A program made the position numbers and the translations under genes. A stretch of DNA of 64,000 nt from Ferruginibacter sp. (GTDB taxonomy: Bacteria; Bacteroidota; Bacteroidia; Chitinophagales; Chitinophagaceae). Of this stretch, positions 1-9,328 are shown in pieces. Below the pieces are notes generated by a model. The model saw only the letters and a program-made list of their open reading frames with translations, was not told the origin of the DNA and did no database searches. Within the stretch, counting starts at the first letter, position 1; the number at the start of each line of letters is the position of its first letter. Location of the stretch: NCBI GenBank assembly GCA_019638575.1, contig JAHBTN010000008.1:1-64000 (forward strand). The letters are read 5' to 3'.

Positions 1-2598
1 ATTGCTGTTGCCTTTTGATAATACCGTACCTGTTTTTACAAAGTGGCGGCCATCGGTTGATTTTTCAACTTCATATTTATCCATATCCTGCTCGGTGCTC
101 ATCATCCAATCTACCTGGATACCGCTGTTTTTTTCATAAGCTTTAATGCTGCTGATATCAATGGGCAGCGGGCCGGAAGGTTTGCTAAACACAATCATAA
201 AGCGGTCGGTAGCAAATGAAGCTGCATCATTATTTACAGTAAACGGTACAGTAACCGTATTCACTACACTTAAAGTTGTACGGGTGTGCAGGTAATTATC
301 TATCAGCTCTGCCATTAGGTTAGTATTGCTGAACAATGATGGAGTAAACTCAAAATCGTAATTTGTTTTACGCATATTTTTGATATGCAATTGTATAGTG
401 TCCTTATCTGTAATTACTGGGCGAGATTCTAAAGCAAGCCTGGTACCTCCCCGGCTAATGGCAATGTTTTCGTTCCAGTTAGTTATTTCTTCGGCATCAT
501 CATAATCTACTGCTGCACTATAATTATTATCATACCTTACCAAAACATCGTCTGCTGTATGCCTTACATTATTAGCTTCGGTTAAGAAAAGCGAAGCCCT
601 GAAAGATTCAAACGGAGTATGCTCGGTAAAGAAAACAGTGTTATCATTATTACCTACAGCTTTCATGTCTTCGGTAATTACAACCGTACCGCCACCGGTA
701 CCATTTTTTTGTACAAAAAAGCCTTCACCGGGTTGGATATACCTATTGGTACCACTTCCGGTGGGTACAGTAACAAAACCGCCACGTATGCCGTTATTAG
801 AATTCCAAAAGGTATAAAAAGTATAAATATTTGAATTGCCTGCAGAAACCAAATCCCAGTCTAACGGAGCAGGGTAAGGATTGGTGATGAGGCTGAAATC
901 GCCGGGTGTAGCAGATATATTATATGTTATATTTCCTTTTAACACCGTGCCTTTTGCACGCAAAGTGGTAGAACTTGTTGGCATACCGCCTGCAGGCTGA
1001 TAAGGCAACTGCGTACTTACATTACGGTCGCCACGGATATACATGAAATATCCTTTTTGCCCATCAATTAAAATATTGGTATTGGTAACAGCCGGGTATC
1101 CAAGTGTAGAATTAATATTTGACCCATTGGTAAATGTATATAGCGATGATTCATTGGTTTGCGTTATATCAAAGCCATTGGCGCTGCCACCGGCGCCGGT
1201 AATATGCGTACCAAAATTTTGGTAGGGCGAAGCAGGTACGTTGTAAACACCAATCACTGTATTTTTTAGTCCTTCCTGCCAGCTTTCATTTATGGTAGCT
1301 GTGCCAGATGTAACCGTTGAAGTTAAAACACGGTAAGCCCTGCCATTATTTGCGCTGCCCGAACCGGTACCACCAGTAAGCCTCAGGGGTATCCATCTCT
1401 CTACAGTTACATTAGTAGCGCCTGTTAGGTTTGAGCCGGTAGTATTTAACTCATCAATGGTAGCTGTATTTGTAGCGTTTGATTTTAGAGTTATTTCTTG
1501 ATTATTAAAATTTAAAGCATTTGCAGCGGCGTTTGCTACATAAACATTACCATATATATCCAGTGCATTGCCTATGGTGGCAGTGCCCGATGCACCCATA
1601 TATAAATATCCCATTGACCTGGTACTGGAATTGGTTTGAGTAAAATTAAGTGTACCAGCTGCACCATATGAAATTAAAGCAGAAGTAGATGAACCTGTAA
1701 ATGTACCTGATCCTGTTACACCACTGTTTATTTGTAATATTTGTCCATTAATATCTACTATTCCATTTGATAATGCGAAATTATTTGTAGGCGATACTGA
1801 AGCCATAAATAATTGTGAACCTACTTTAAGCGTAGCTCCTGTATTAACGGTGAAATTCCCATATCTGCCATAAATAAATCCAGTAGAACCACTAGTGTAT
1901 GAAGTATAAATATTTGCTTCATTTAAAGTGGTTTTTGTGCCGGAGATTAAATTTTTTGAATATAATGCAAAATTATCAATTGCTAAATGTCCTCCACTAC
2001 CCGAAATTGTACAAGAACTAGTATTATTTGAATAATAACCAATTATTTTAATTTTTAGGTTTGAAATATTTTCACAAGCAACTGGTAAATTAACATAAAT
2101 CGAATGCCATGAATTACGAGTTAATGCAACATTAGCTAAACTTATATAATTTGTACCTCCATCAATACTATACGCAATACCAATAAACGGATAATTAGCA
2201 TTACTACCACCTGGGTATAAATCCATTGCTAAAGTTAACGAAGCAAACCCGGTAGTATTTAATGTAAAACCATAGTAAGTATTAATTGTAGTTGAATAGG
2301 TAGTTACTGTAGACCAACCTCCGGTACAAACTGCACTTCCAGCTGATGTAATATCGTAGGTTAAGCCATTACCAGCTCTTCTGCAAGTACCTGTATAATT
2401 AGCTCCAAATTTTCCATCAAAAGTATTACCAGAATTAATTTGCTGTTCTACTGTTGTTTCATAATTAGTAGTTCTAGTTGTATTGTCTTCAAAATCCCAA
2501 TATGCAATTGGTAAACCAAATTCATTTGAATATTGAGAGTAAACTTTACTAGTAGCAGATAATATTACTACAAAAAAAATAAGGTAAATCTGTTTCAT
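1..2598 (-). CDS. Secreted surface protein, probable T9SS cargo (C-terminus beyond left edge)
   Basis: An open frame of 866 codons starts at the ATG complementary to 2596-2598 and is still open at base 1, so the C-terminus is missing. The start gives a signal peptide (MKQIYLIFFVVILSATSKVYS). The body is rich in Gly, Ser, Thr and Asn, with short beta-type repeats as in Bacteroidota adhesin-like surface proteins; no enzyme motif was seen. The last 190 or so visible residues closely match the C-terminal half of the broken gene at 3146-4261, for example SGIQVDWMMSTEQDMDKYEV. That paralogue goes on into a T9SS type A sorting domain, so this protein is inferred to be exported by the T9SS and attached to or released from the cell surface. 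The function of the passenger is unknown. Confidence 0.8.
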   Translation of the reverse strand, partial: MKQIYLIFFVVILSATSKVYSQYSNEFGLPIAYWDFEDNTTRTTNYETTVEQQINSGNTFDGKFGANYTGTCRRAGNGLTYDITSAGSAVCTGGWSTVTTYSTTINTYYGFTLNTTGFASLTLAMDLYPGGSNANYPFIGIAYSIDGGTNYISLANVALTRNSWHSIYVNLPVACENISNLKIKIIGYYSNNTSSCTISGSGGHLAIDNFALYSKNLISGTKTTLNEANIYTSYTSGSTGFIYGRYGNFTVNTGATLKVGSQLFMASVSPTNNFALSNGIVDINGQILQINSGVTGSGTFTGSSTSALISYGAAGTLNFTQTNSSTRSMGYLYMGASGTATIGNALDIYGNVYVANAAANALNFNNQEITLKSNATNTATIDELNTTGSNLTGATNVTVERWIPLRLTGGTGSGSANNGRAYRVLTSTVTSGTATINESWQEGLKNTVIGVYNVPASPYQNFGTHITGAGGSANGFDITQTNESSLYTFTNGSNINSTLGYPAVTNTNILIDGQKGYFMYIRGDRNVSTQLPYQPAGGMPTSSTTLRAKGTVLKGNITYNISATPGDFSLITNPYPAPLDWDLVSAGNSNIYTFYTFWNSNNGIRGGFVTVPTGSGTNRYIQPGEGFFVQKNGTGGGTVVITEDMKAVGNNDNTVFFTEHTPFESFRASLFLTEANNVRHTADDVLVRYDNNYSAAVDYDDAEEITNWNENIAISRGGTRLALESRPVITDKDTIQLHIKNMRKTNYDFEFTPSLFSNTNLMAELIDNYLHTRTTLSVVNTVTVPFTVNNDAASFATDRFMIVFSKPSGPLPIDISSIKAYEKNSGIQVDWMMSTEQDMDKYEVEKSTDGRHFVKTGTVLSKGNSN

Positions 2599-3145
2599 AA
2601 AAGGTAAATTATTATTACAATAAAATTGCTGCAAATAAAAGCAGTCAATTGCAAATTAAAATTTGACAATGCCTAAAAACTATTTAACAAAAGGAAATAG
2701 TTTTAGAGAGAATACTTGTAAGTTGTAAAATAATGTACTTTTTTTTGTATAAAAAAATTTTAGGATAGTTTTTTTGTAAAACAGGCAGTTGGGCAGCAAA
2801 TTTTACCCATTTTGGGGCGCCGCAACTGTTAGTGTTACACCGCAGCCCCGGTTTGTGGCACACAAAACGGAATAAGACTTTAAATTCAAAAGTCAAAATT
2901 CAAAAATCAAAAGACAAAAGTCAAAAGGCAAAAGTCAAAAGGCAAAAGTCAAAAGGCAAAACCTAAAAGTTAAAAATCACCATTCACCATTCATAATTCA
3001 TAATTCACCATTCATCATTCATGTCGGAAAAGCGGCTGCAAATAAAAAAAAGGAACAGCCGAAAAGTTGTTCCTTTTATTTAGGTTGTGAGTCAACATTA
3101 ATATGATTTGTATTAACAAGTTTAACTCAAAGAGAATTTAAAGCG
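2599..3145. repeat. Gene-free 547 bp with simple repeats
   Basis: No convincing gene lies here; a 70-codon frame at 2684-2896 has no family look. From about 2880 to 3021 the DNA is low-complexity: repeats of AAAAGTC and AAAAGGC, then of ATTCATA, ATTCACC and ATTCATC. At 2843-2877 lies a degenerate relative of the GGTGGCACACGAA element that recurs at 4550-4880. A terminator hairpin sits at 3048-3077. Confidence 0.7.
3048..3077 (-). terminator. Hairpin terminator downstream of the broken T9SS gene
   Basis: A perfect 10-bp inverted repeat, AAAAGGAACA and TGTTCCTTTT, with a 10-nt loop. It lies 70 nt past the stop of the minus-strand gene ending at 3146, and A/T tracts on both sides would let it work in either direction. 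Confidence 0.65.
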
Positions 3146-4261
3146 CTATTTTTTTATTATAGTACGGGATATTTCTGTTTCATTACCAGTAATTTTTACA
3201 ATATAGGATCCCGATACCAATATTTTACCAATATCTATATATTGTGTTTCTGCACCTCCGGCATGTACCAAAGAATTACTGTAAATAATATGTCCGAGTT
3301 TATTATAAATGATTATCGTGTATTTGCCTGCAACGAATTTATTCATCTGGAGGTTAAATCCATTGCCTTCAAACGGGTTAGGATATATGCTTATATCAGC
3401 ATTACTGATTTTGCCCGTATTTACACGTATTATATTACTATATTTAAATGAACCGGATTTTTCAATAGATTTGATACGATAAAAATTAACTGTTTTTAAT
3501 GGATAAGTATCCAGCCAGCCATAATTAACAGCCAAATTGTTATTACCCTTTGATAAAATAGTACCTGCTTTTTCAAAATTTAAGCCATCGCCCGATCGCT
3601 CCACTTCGTACCTGTCCATATCCTGTTCACTGTTCAAAATCCATTCTACCTGTATACCACTGTTTTTTTCAAACGCTCTTACACTACTCATAGTTATTGG
3701 TAATGGCGACCCGCTATTGGTACCAAACACAATCATAAAACGATTTGTGGCAAAAGACCCAGCTTCATCTAAATTAACCGAAAATGGAACTGTAACTGTA
3801 CTGGTTACACTTAATAATGTACGGCTATTTAAATAATTGTCTATTAACTCAACCGTAAGACTTGTATTACTGAACTATGATGGAGTAAACTCAAATTCAT
3901 AATCATAGGTGCGCATGTTGTTCATAAACAAGGGTATGGTATCTCTTTCAATAATCAGGGGTCTTGATTCTATTGCCAGCCTTGTTCCTCCTCTGTTGAT
4001 AACAATATTTTCATCCCAGTTATTTATTTCTTCTGCATCATCCCAATCAACTGCTGCACTATAATTATTATTATACCTAACCAATACCTGGTCGGCTATG
4101 TGACGTATATTATTAATGGCTTCGGTAAAGTATAATTCAACTTTAAAAGTTTCATCAGGCGTTTGTGTGTTCCCAACATCTCCACTACCTGGAATGTTTT
4201 TTGAAAAGCTTTCTACTGAATAGAAAAAACTGAGAGTTAAAAAAAGTAAAAATGATTTCAT
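3146..4261 (-). pseudogene. T9SS cargo protein interrupted by one in-frame TAG
   Basis: Two frames, 4261-3875 and 3736-3146, are in the same phase and separated by a single TAG at 3875-3877. The upstream part has a signal peptide (MKSFLLFLTLSFFYSVESFS) followed directly by the module shared with the neighbouring 1-2598 gene. At the equivalent place that gene reads FTPSLFSN while this one reads FTPS-stop-FSN, so TTG (Leu) has become TAG. No other lesion is visible in 372 codons. The C-terminus has the hallmarks of a T9SS type A sorting domain: the IYPNPF motif, a GKYTIIIYN strand, GSYIVKI, and a basic Lys-Lys end. Export would fail in the truncated form because the sorting domain lies after the stop. 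A sequencing error or suppressor tRNA are the alternatives. Confidence 0.85.
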
Positions 4262-5033
4262 AGATGGATATTTTAGAGTAATATATTGTTATTCAATATT
4301 TAAATTTATTATGCTTTGCTGATTGATATAAATATTTATTTAAATGAATATCCGAAATAAAATCTGTATAATGGATTGAATTTGTAGTAATAATACCACA
4401 AAGAGGTTTTGTAACAATTTTCATGTTTCTCATAAGGTAGAATTTTGTAATAGCAATACCCCATAACGCAGCTAAACTCATTTTAGTATAAATATTTCAA
4501 AAAAAGGAAAAAGTTAAAAGGCAAAACCAAAAAGTCAAAAATCAACATTCCGCCCCGGTTGGTGGCACACGAAGCGGAATAAGGCGAAATGTAATTGGTT
4601 CGTGAGCCACGAACCAAGGTGAAAAAAGGCAAAATCAAAAAGTCAAAAATCAACATTCCGCCCCGGTTGGTGGCACACGAAACGGAATAAGGCAAAAGTA
4701 ATTAGTTCGTGAACCACGAACCAAGGCGAAATTCATAATTCAAAATTCAAAATTCATAATTCATCATTCATAATTCATCATTCATCATTCATCATTCAAC
4801 ATTCAACATTCAACTCCGCCCCCGGTTGGTGGCACACGAAACGGAATAAGGCAAAAGTAATTGGTTCGTGAGCCACGAACCAAGGCGAAGAAAGGCGAAA
4901 AAAGTCAAAAGTCAAAAGGCAAAACCAAAAAGTCAAAAATCAAAATTCAAAATTCATAATTCATAATTCATAATTCATCATTCAACATTCATAACTCACA
5001 ATTCATCATTACGCATTTAAAAATAAAAAAATT
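4262..5033. repeat. Repeat-rich intergenic region with three GGTGGCACACGAA / TTCGTGAGCCACGAA units
   Basis: This 772-bp gap contains no believable gene. Three copies of a composite unit start at about 4550, 4658 and 4816. Each has CGGTTGGTGGCACACGAA followed by CGGAATAAGG and then a palindrome: GGTTCGTGAGCCACGAACC at 4597-4615 and 4863-4881, and a variant at 4704-4722. Between and after them run tracts of AAAAGTC/AAAAGGC and of ATTCATA/ATTCATC/ATTCAAC (4731-4815 and 4900-5014). The spacing of 108 and 158 bp is uneven, so this is not a CRISPR array. Frames at 4293-4481 and 4483-4695 only translate this DNA and are not called. Confidence 0.8.
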
Positions 5034-7526
5034 CTAAAAAGGATAACTTATCCCAATGGTAAGATTATAATTTTCGTAGCGCCATTTTTTATATCGGTTA
5101 TCATTATAGGTGCTGCCGGGATTATTAGGGTCGGGTACCCGTTCGCCACGTTTAAATAAATTATTAAAGTTAATGTCGGGTATTTGCCAGCCATCGTTTT
5201 TGGCAATATCGGGGCGTTTAAACCTAAAGCCAAAATCGAACCGTAAAATAAAATAATTAAAATCGAGCCTGAAACCGGTGCCAATGGCAACACCCAATTG
5301 TTTATACAGCGTACTAAATTTAAACTGTGTACTATCGGTACCGCCACCGGGATTAGTATTTCTTAAATTCCACACATTGCCAATATCGGCAAACAAAGCG
5401 CCTCTTAATACCAGCGAATTAGGGATAATTTGTGCAATGGTGTAGCGGTATTCGATATTTGTTTCAAGCTGCACATCGCCGGTACGGTCGTTAAAAGTGG
5501 TAGAGCCATAGGGTGCAAGTGCCTGCGAGCCACGCCCAATGCCTCTTACGGGCCAGCCCCTCATGCTATTGCTGCCACCGCCGTAATACTGTTTAAAAAA
5601 CGGCAGGGTGGTATCTTTATTTATTGCAATACCCACACCGCCAAATAGCCTAAATACAAATGCCGATTTGGGCCTGCTTGTAGAGAAAACATATTCTGCA
5701 TCAAACTTTACATATTCACGCATGTATTTTTTAAAAATGCCCAGCCTGCCCCACAATAAGCCCGACTCCTCAAAATTTAATTTTACAATATGCTGCCGGT
5801 TATTATGCTTTGTGTTTATTTTATTATACCGGTAACCAATACTGCTGCCCGCCACCAATGCGGTGTTGAACGAGTAACGCAGAAAAGGGTTTTCGGCAAG
5901 TGTTTTTTTAAAACTATCCGTTTCGTTATACAACCTGGCAAACTCAAAATTCAGCGGCTTAAAAATATACTGGTGATTTTTACGGGTGGTGGCGCTGTAG
6001 CCTACAGCAAAATTAAACGACTGCAGGTTGAACAGGTTGATGCGGTTTATGTACGATAACCTTGTGTTGATAAACGATTCGGTACTTACAAAATTCCTGC
6101 GCCTGTCGAACCTGCCAAAAGGAAATACCAGGCGGGGAAAAGCAATATTGTTAGAGTAACTTAATTCATTTGAGTTGATGATGTTTTTTGTGTTATTGCT
6201 GTCGGGCCTGAAATTAAACTCTACCCCTGCCGAAATGGAGTTGGTCATCTTGATGCCTTCTTTACGCAGGTTGCGGTTGATGAACGAAAAATTGCCCGAT
6301 AGGCCAAGCAGGTTGCCTGCATTAGCAGCCGTAACGCTGTTAGTATTGCTTGATGCCGAATAACTGGCTTCAATACCGGCTTCGTAGCCGTATTGCTTGC
6401 CCGGCGTAAGTAGTGCAATAAGGTCAATTTTTTGCAGGCTATCATTACTCTTTACTTCTTTAATTTCGAGGTTGGTGTTTTGCCATACGCCTGCCCTTGC
6501 AAAACTGTTTAGCGATTTGTAAAAATTGGTTTGATTGTACAGGTCGCCTTTTCGCAAATACATTTTCCTTACCAGGAACCTGGGCCTGAAAAGGTTTTTA
6601 TGGTACTTTAAAATAAAATTAGTGTCGGCCTTGCAGGTATCGCATCGTTTACGAGAGAGGTACCTGGTGGTTAAGCTGCTGTCGTTGATATTATCGCCTG
6701 TACGGTAATCGGGTAAAATATAAATATTGTTAATGTAATATTGTTTTAACCGGCTACTATCGGCAGGTGGGTTTAACACTACGGCCAGTTTAATGGTGGG
6801 AGAGTCTCGGGCCCTTTGCGCTTCGGCCAGTAATTGCAGTTGTTCAAAAATATCGTCGGTAATGGTGGTTAATGCAGCCACAGTGGTATCGCCACGCATT
6901 ACCAGTTCTTCCAGGCTAAATTTATAATAGCCGTTGTTGCGGTATAAATCTACAAGCCTGTTTAGCTCACCCAAAACAGCGGCCTTGGTAACAGGTTTGC
7001 CTTTTTGTATAAGGCTGTTTTCCATATTTTTAACAGCCAGTTGTTGCAGATCGGGCCTGCGTAAAATATACATCATTGTATCAATAAGGGTAGGCTTGTT
7101 AACCTCTACCACATAATTTACCTGTACCCTTTGCTGGTCGCCAACCTGTAAGGTATCGGCCGTATAGCTTGCATGTGCTTTATAGTAACCCAGGTGTAGC
7201 ATTGAGGTTTCCATATTACGGGCCGATTTTGCTGCCGATGCAGTATCAAAAGCCGGCGGGCTAATAATTACATGGCGTATAAAATATTTGGTTACGGTGG
7301 TTATCCTGCTGCTGTCGTCTAACTGGGCATTTAACCGTTGTTTTAAACTGGCCCTTTCTTCTTTACTAAATTTGCCTCCCTTAACTTCGATACTGTTTTT
7401 AGTGATGAAGGGTTTGCCTTTTTGGTATTTTTTGGGGATGGTACAAGAGCCGATGAAGAGGCAGGCGAATAACAAATATTTTAATTGCCCGGTAAGTTTA
7501 TAAAAAAATAATGGGTTAAAGTTCAT
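5034..7526 (-). CDS. tamL: Outer-membrane BamA/TamA-family lipoprotein (TamL)
   Basis: An 830-residue Omp85-family protein. The N-terminus has a lipoprotein signal with lipobox FIGSC, Cys at residue 28, which marks the TamL form of Bacteroidota rather than BamA. Residues about 35-390 hold POTRA-like repeats (HLGYYKAHASY, NNGYYKFS, KGDLYNQTNFYKSLNSFARAGVW). The rest is a predicted 16-strand barrel with YGGGSNSMRGWPVRGIGRG, the conserved (V/I)RG(F/Y)-type Omp85 motif, and an aromatic end, GISYPF. It should assemble or export proteins at the outer membrane with a TamB partner, which is not in the window. It is divergent from the TrmH-family gene with only 17 bp between the starts. Family assignment is strong; tamL rather than another Omp85 paralogue is an inference from the lipobox. 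Confidence 0.88.
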   Translation of the reverse strand: MNFNPLFFYKLTGQLKYLLFACLFIGSCTIPKKYQKGKPFITKNSIEVKGGKFSKEERASLKQRLNAQLDDSSRITTVTKYFIRHVIISPPAFDTASAAKSARNMETSMLHLGYYKAHASYTADTLQVGDQQRVQVNYVVEVNKPTLIDTMMYILRRPDLQQLAVKNMENSLIQKGKPVTKAAVLGELNRLVDLYRNNGYYKFSLEELVMRGDTTVAALTTITDDIFEQLQLLAEAQRARDSPTIKLAVVLNPPADSSRLKQYYINNIYILPDYRTGDNINDSSLTTRYLSRKRCDTCKADTNFILKYHKNLFRPRFLVRKMYLRKGDLYNQTNFYKSLNSFARAGVWQNTNLEIKEVKSNDSLQKIDLIALLTPGKQYGYEAGIEASYSASSNTNSVTAANAGNLLGLSGNFSFINRNLRKEGIKMTNSISAGVEFNFRPDSNNTKNIINSNELSYSNNIAFPRLVFPFGRFDRRRNFVSTESFINTRLSYINRINLFNLQSFNFAVGYSATTRKNHQYIFKPLNFEFARLYNETDSFKKTLAENPFLRYSFNTALVAGSSIGYRYNKINTKHNNRQHIVKLNFEESGLLWGRLGIFKKYMREYVKFDAEYVFSTSRPKSAFVFRLFGGVGIAINKDTTLPFFKQYYGGGSNSMRGWPVRGIGRGSQALAPYGSTTFNDRTGDVQLETNIEYRYTIAQIIPNSLVLRGALFADIGNVWNLRNTNPGGGTDSTQFKFSTLYKQLGVAIGTGFRLDFNYFILRFDFGFRFKRPDIAKNDGWQIPDINFNNLFKRGERVPDPNNPGSTYNDNRYKKWRYENYNLTIGISYPF

Positions 7527-7543
7527 AAATAATAAAAGCTACT

Positions 7544-8287
7544 ATGATTAGCAAAGCACATACCAAATATATCCAAAGTTTACGGCACAAAAAATTCAGG
7601 GATGAAACGGGTTTGTTTTTTGCCGAAGGGCCCAAGCTTGTAATGGATTTGCTGGGCAGTGGTTCATTTACCTGTAAAGAAATTTTTGCGTTGCCACAAT
7701 GGATGGATGAACATGCAGCCATGCTTGCTAACTTAAGCGGTACAAGCATTACAGCCATAAAAGATTTTGAACTGGAAAAAATTTCGGCACTATCTACCCC
7801 ACACGAAGTGTTGGCGGTTTTTGAAAAACAAAAGCCCGATGAACGGTTTGATGCAGCCGGTAAAATTACATTAGCATTGGATGGGGTGCAAGACCCCGGT
7901 AATATGGGCACCATTATACGTATAGCCGATTGGTTTGGCATAGCCAATATTGTATGCGCCGGCGGCACGGCCGATATGTATAACCCCAAAGTGGTGCAAA
8001 GCACTATGGGCAGCCTGGGCAGGGTAAATATTGTTTATACCAATTTACCTGCCTGGCTAAAGCGTAATAATACAGTAAAAATATATGCTGCAACATTACA
8101 GGGGCAGGATGTGAGAACTATTGGCATATTAATTGAAGGTATCATTATAATTGGTAATGAAGCTGCCGGCATAAGCGAACAAGTACTTGCCCTGGCAACT
8201 GAAAAGATTACAATACCTAAGGAAGGCCTGGCCGAATCGTTAAATGCAGCAGTGGCAACAGGTATAATTTTATCGCATACCAGGTAA
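7544..8287 (+). CDS. TrmH/SpoU-family RNA 2'-O-methyltransferase
   Basis: A 247-residue SPOUT methyltransferase that would transfer a methyl group from S-adenosylmethionine to a ribose 2'-OH in rRNA or tRNA. The N-terminus (MISKAHTKYIQSLRHKKFRD, then FFAEGPKLV) is the typical substrate-binding L30e-like domain. The SPOUT knot shows its three motifs: DGVQDPGNMGTIIRIADWFG, then IIIIGNEAAGIS, and IPKEGLAESLNAAVATGIIL. Those motifs fix the family, but whether the target is 23S rRNA or tRNA cannot be told. The ATG at 7544 matches the usual family start exactly. It is divergent from tamL across 17 bp, so the two promoters must overlap each other's coding ends or leaders. Confidence 0.92.
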   Translation: MISKAHTKYIQSLRHKKFRDETGLFFAEGPKLVMDLLGSGSFTCKEIFALPQWMDEHAAMLANLSGTSITAIKDFELEKISALSTPHEVLAVFEKQKPDERFDAAGKITLALDGVQDPGNMGTIIRIADWFGIANIVCAGGTADMYNPKVVQSTMGSLGRVNIVYTNLPAWLKRNNTVKIYAATLQGQDVRTIGILIEGIIIIGNEAAGISEQVLALATEKITIPKEGLAESLNAAVATGIILSHTR

Positions 8288-8416
8288 TTTTGTAGAATTT
8301 GTACTACTTGCTATTGAAAATATATCTACAAAATTATAATTGATATGTAGATACATTGCGGTTGTTGAATTTCATTACCCAATACATCCTATATAAAACA
8401 ATAAAAACGATTTTTT

Positions 8417-8737
8417 ATGAAAAGCACAGCCTCTCAAAATGAGCTACTGCTCATGGTACATTCTAACTTTTTTTCAAATCAATTAGTGAAGCTTAGTTGC
8501 ACGCAAACCGATGGTTGGTTTTCGCAAAAAGAGCAATTGAAAGATGCCTGTTGGAATGGGCTTGCCTCTGAAATCTTACCTGAATGTTTTAGCAATGATG
8601 AACACACTACCCCGCTACAAAAAATAAATGATGCCAATCTATTTATTGACCTGCAGTTTACAAACAACCGCCCGGTTAAAGAAAAAAGGTATTCTTTAAA
8701 CCCTTATGTGTTTATGCAAATGCAGGAATTAAATTAA
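8417..8737 (+). CDS. Small protein of unknown function
   Basis: A 106-residue frame that I do not recognise. It has no signal peptide or membrane segment and is presumably cytoplasmic. Three Cys are present (CTQTDGW, CWNGL, PECF) but not in a metal-binding spacing. It follows the methyltransferase by 129 nt. That gap carries a 10-bp inverted repeat (ATTTTGTAGA at 8287-8296, TCTACAAAAT at 8325-8334), which may be a terminator, so the gene is probably transcribed on its own. Coding status rests on length and on lack of overlap with any stronger frame. Confidence 0.6.
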   Translation: MKSTASQNELLLMVHSNFFSNQLVKLSCTQTDGWFSQKEQLKDACWNGLASEILPECFSNDEHTTPLQKINDANLFIDLQFTNNRPVKEKRYSLNPYVFMQMQELN

Positions 8738-8864
8738 TGGTAGAGACAACAGTTTTTTAATTTCAGCAACACAATTTTATTGCTTTCTAAATTTTAACAT
8801 TAATCAAGTATGCTCAACAGCATCGTTGGCATAATTTTTTCCATCTTTGTACAAAACAAAGCCG

Positions 8865-9245
8865 GTGAAATATTTTTTACTTTTTTTATTTATAGTTTCA
8901 TTTCAGTTTGCAAGTGCTCAAAAGATTGAAAGTATATATGTAAACTTATATACCGACAGCCTTAAAAAAGGCACATACAATTATATTAATATTGATGGTA
9001 AGATGCCCAATGGTCGCTATCTTCCATTAGACAGTACACAACTTATCTTTTGGGCATCGGCAGGTAAGTTTAGCGGCAACAGCCTTTGGATAGATAAAAA
9101 TATTAAAGAAGAAAAGATTGATATAAAAGTTACTTTACGCAGCAACCCGGGCATGGTAAAAGCTTTTACCATGTATATTAAAAAGCAGCCCGACCCCCCG
9201 TTAAAAACGCTTGATGAAGTGATGAAATCAAAAAATAAACCTTAA
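8865..9245 (+). CDS. Small secreted protein of unknown function, GTG start
   Basis: A secreted protein of 126 residues that starts at GTG 8865, giving the clean signal peptide MKYFLLFLFIVSFQFASA before QKIES. A longer reading from TTG 8847 is possible, but that TTG is the end of CATCTTTG (8842-8849), a near match to the -7 promoter box TAnnTTTG, so translation is unlikely to begin there. The mature part has alternating polar and hydrophobic stretches suggesting a small beta-sandwich, and ends in a Lys-rich tail. I do not recognise the family. It is probably periplasmic. A strong hairpin terminator at 9271-9312 follows. Confidence 0.72.
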   Translation: MKYFLLFLFIVSFQFASAQKIESIYVNLYTDSLKKGTYNYINIDGKMPNGRYLPLDSTQLIFWASAGKFSGNSLWIDKNIKEEKIDIKVTLRSNPGMVKAFTMYIKKQPDPPLKTLDEVMKSKNKP

Positions 9246-9270
9246 GAAGACATATCATACTTAACTGCAA

Positions 9271-9312
9271 ACAAAGTGCCCGGCAATGTAAAAGTTTTGC
9301 CGGGCACTTTGT
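9271..9312. terminator. Bidirectional hairpin terminator
   Basis: A perfect 16-bp inverted repeat, ACAAAGTGCCCGGCAA and TTGCCGGGCACTTTGT, with a 10-nt loop, lies between the convergent genes ending at 9245 (+) and 9329 (-). It can serve both. Confidence 0.85.
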
Positions 9313-9328
9313 ATAATTGCTGATGTTT

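Noticed and set aside
2684..2896. 70-codon minus-strand frame
   Set aside because: It lies in an A/T-rich gap and crosses a degenerate repeat element; no signal peptide, no family pattern.
4293..4481. 62-codon minus-strand frame upstream of the broken T9SS gene
   Set aside because: Composition follows the AT-rich gap, and no start context or domain was seen.
4483..4695. 70-codon minus-strand frame with an internal repeat
   Set aside because: It only translates two copies of the intergenic repeat unit; the repeated peptide is a by-product of repeated DNA.
4731..5014. Possible CRISPR array in the ATTCAT/AAAAGTC repeats
   Set aside because: Units are 7-8 bp and contiguous, without unique spacers of constant length, and no cas genes are near.
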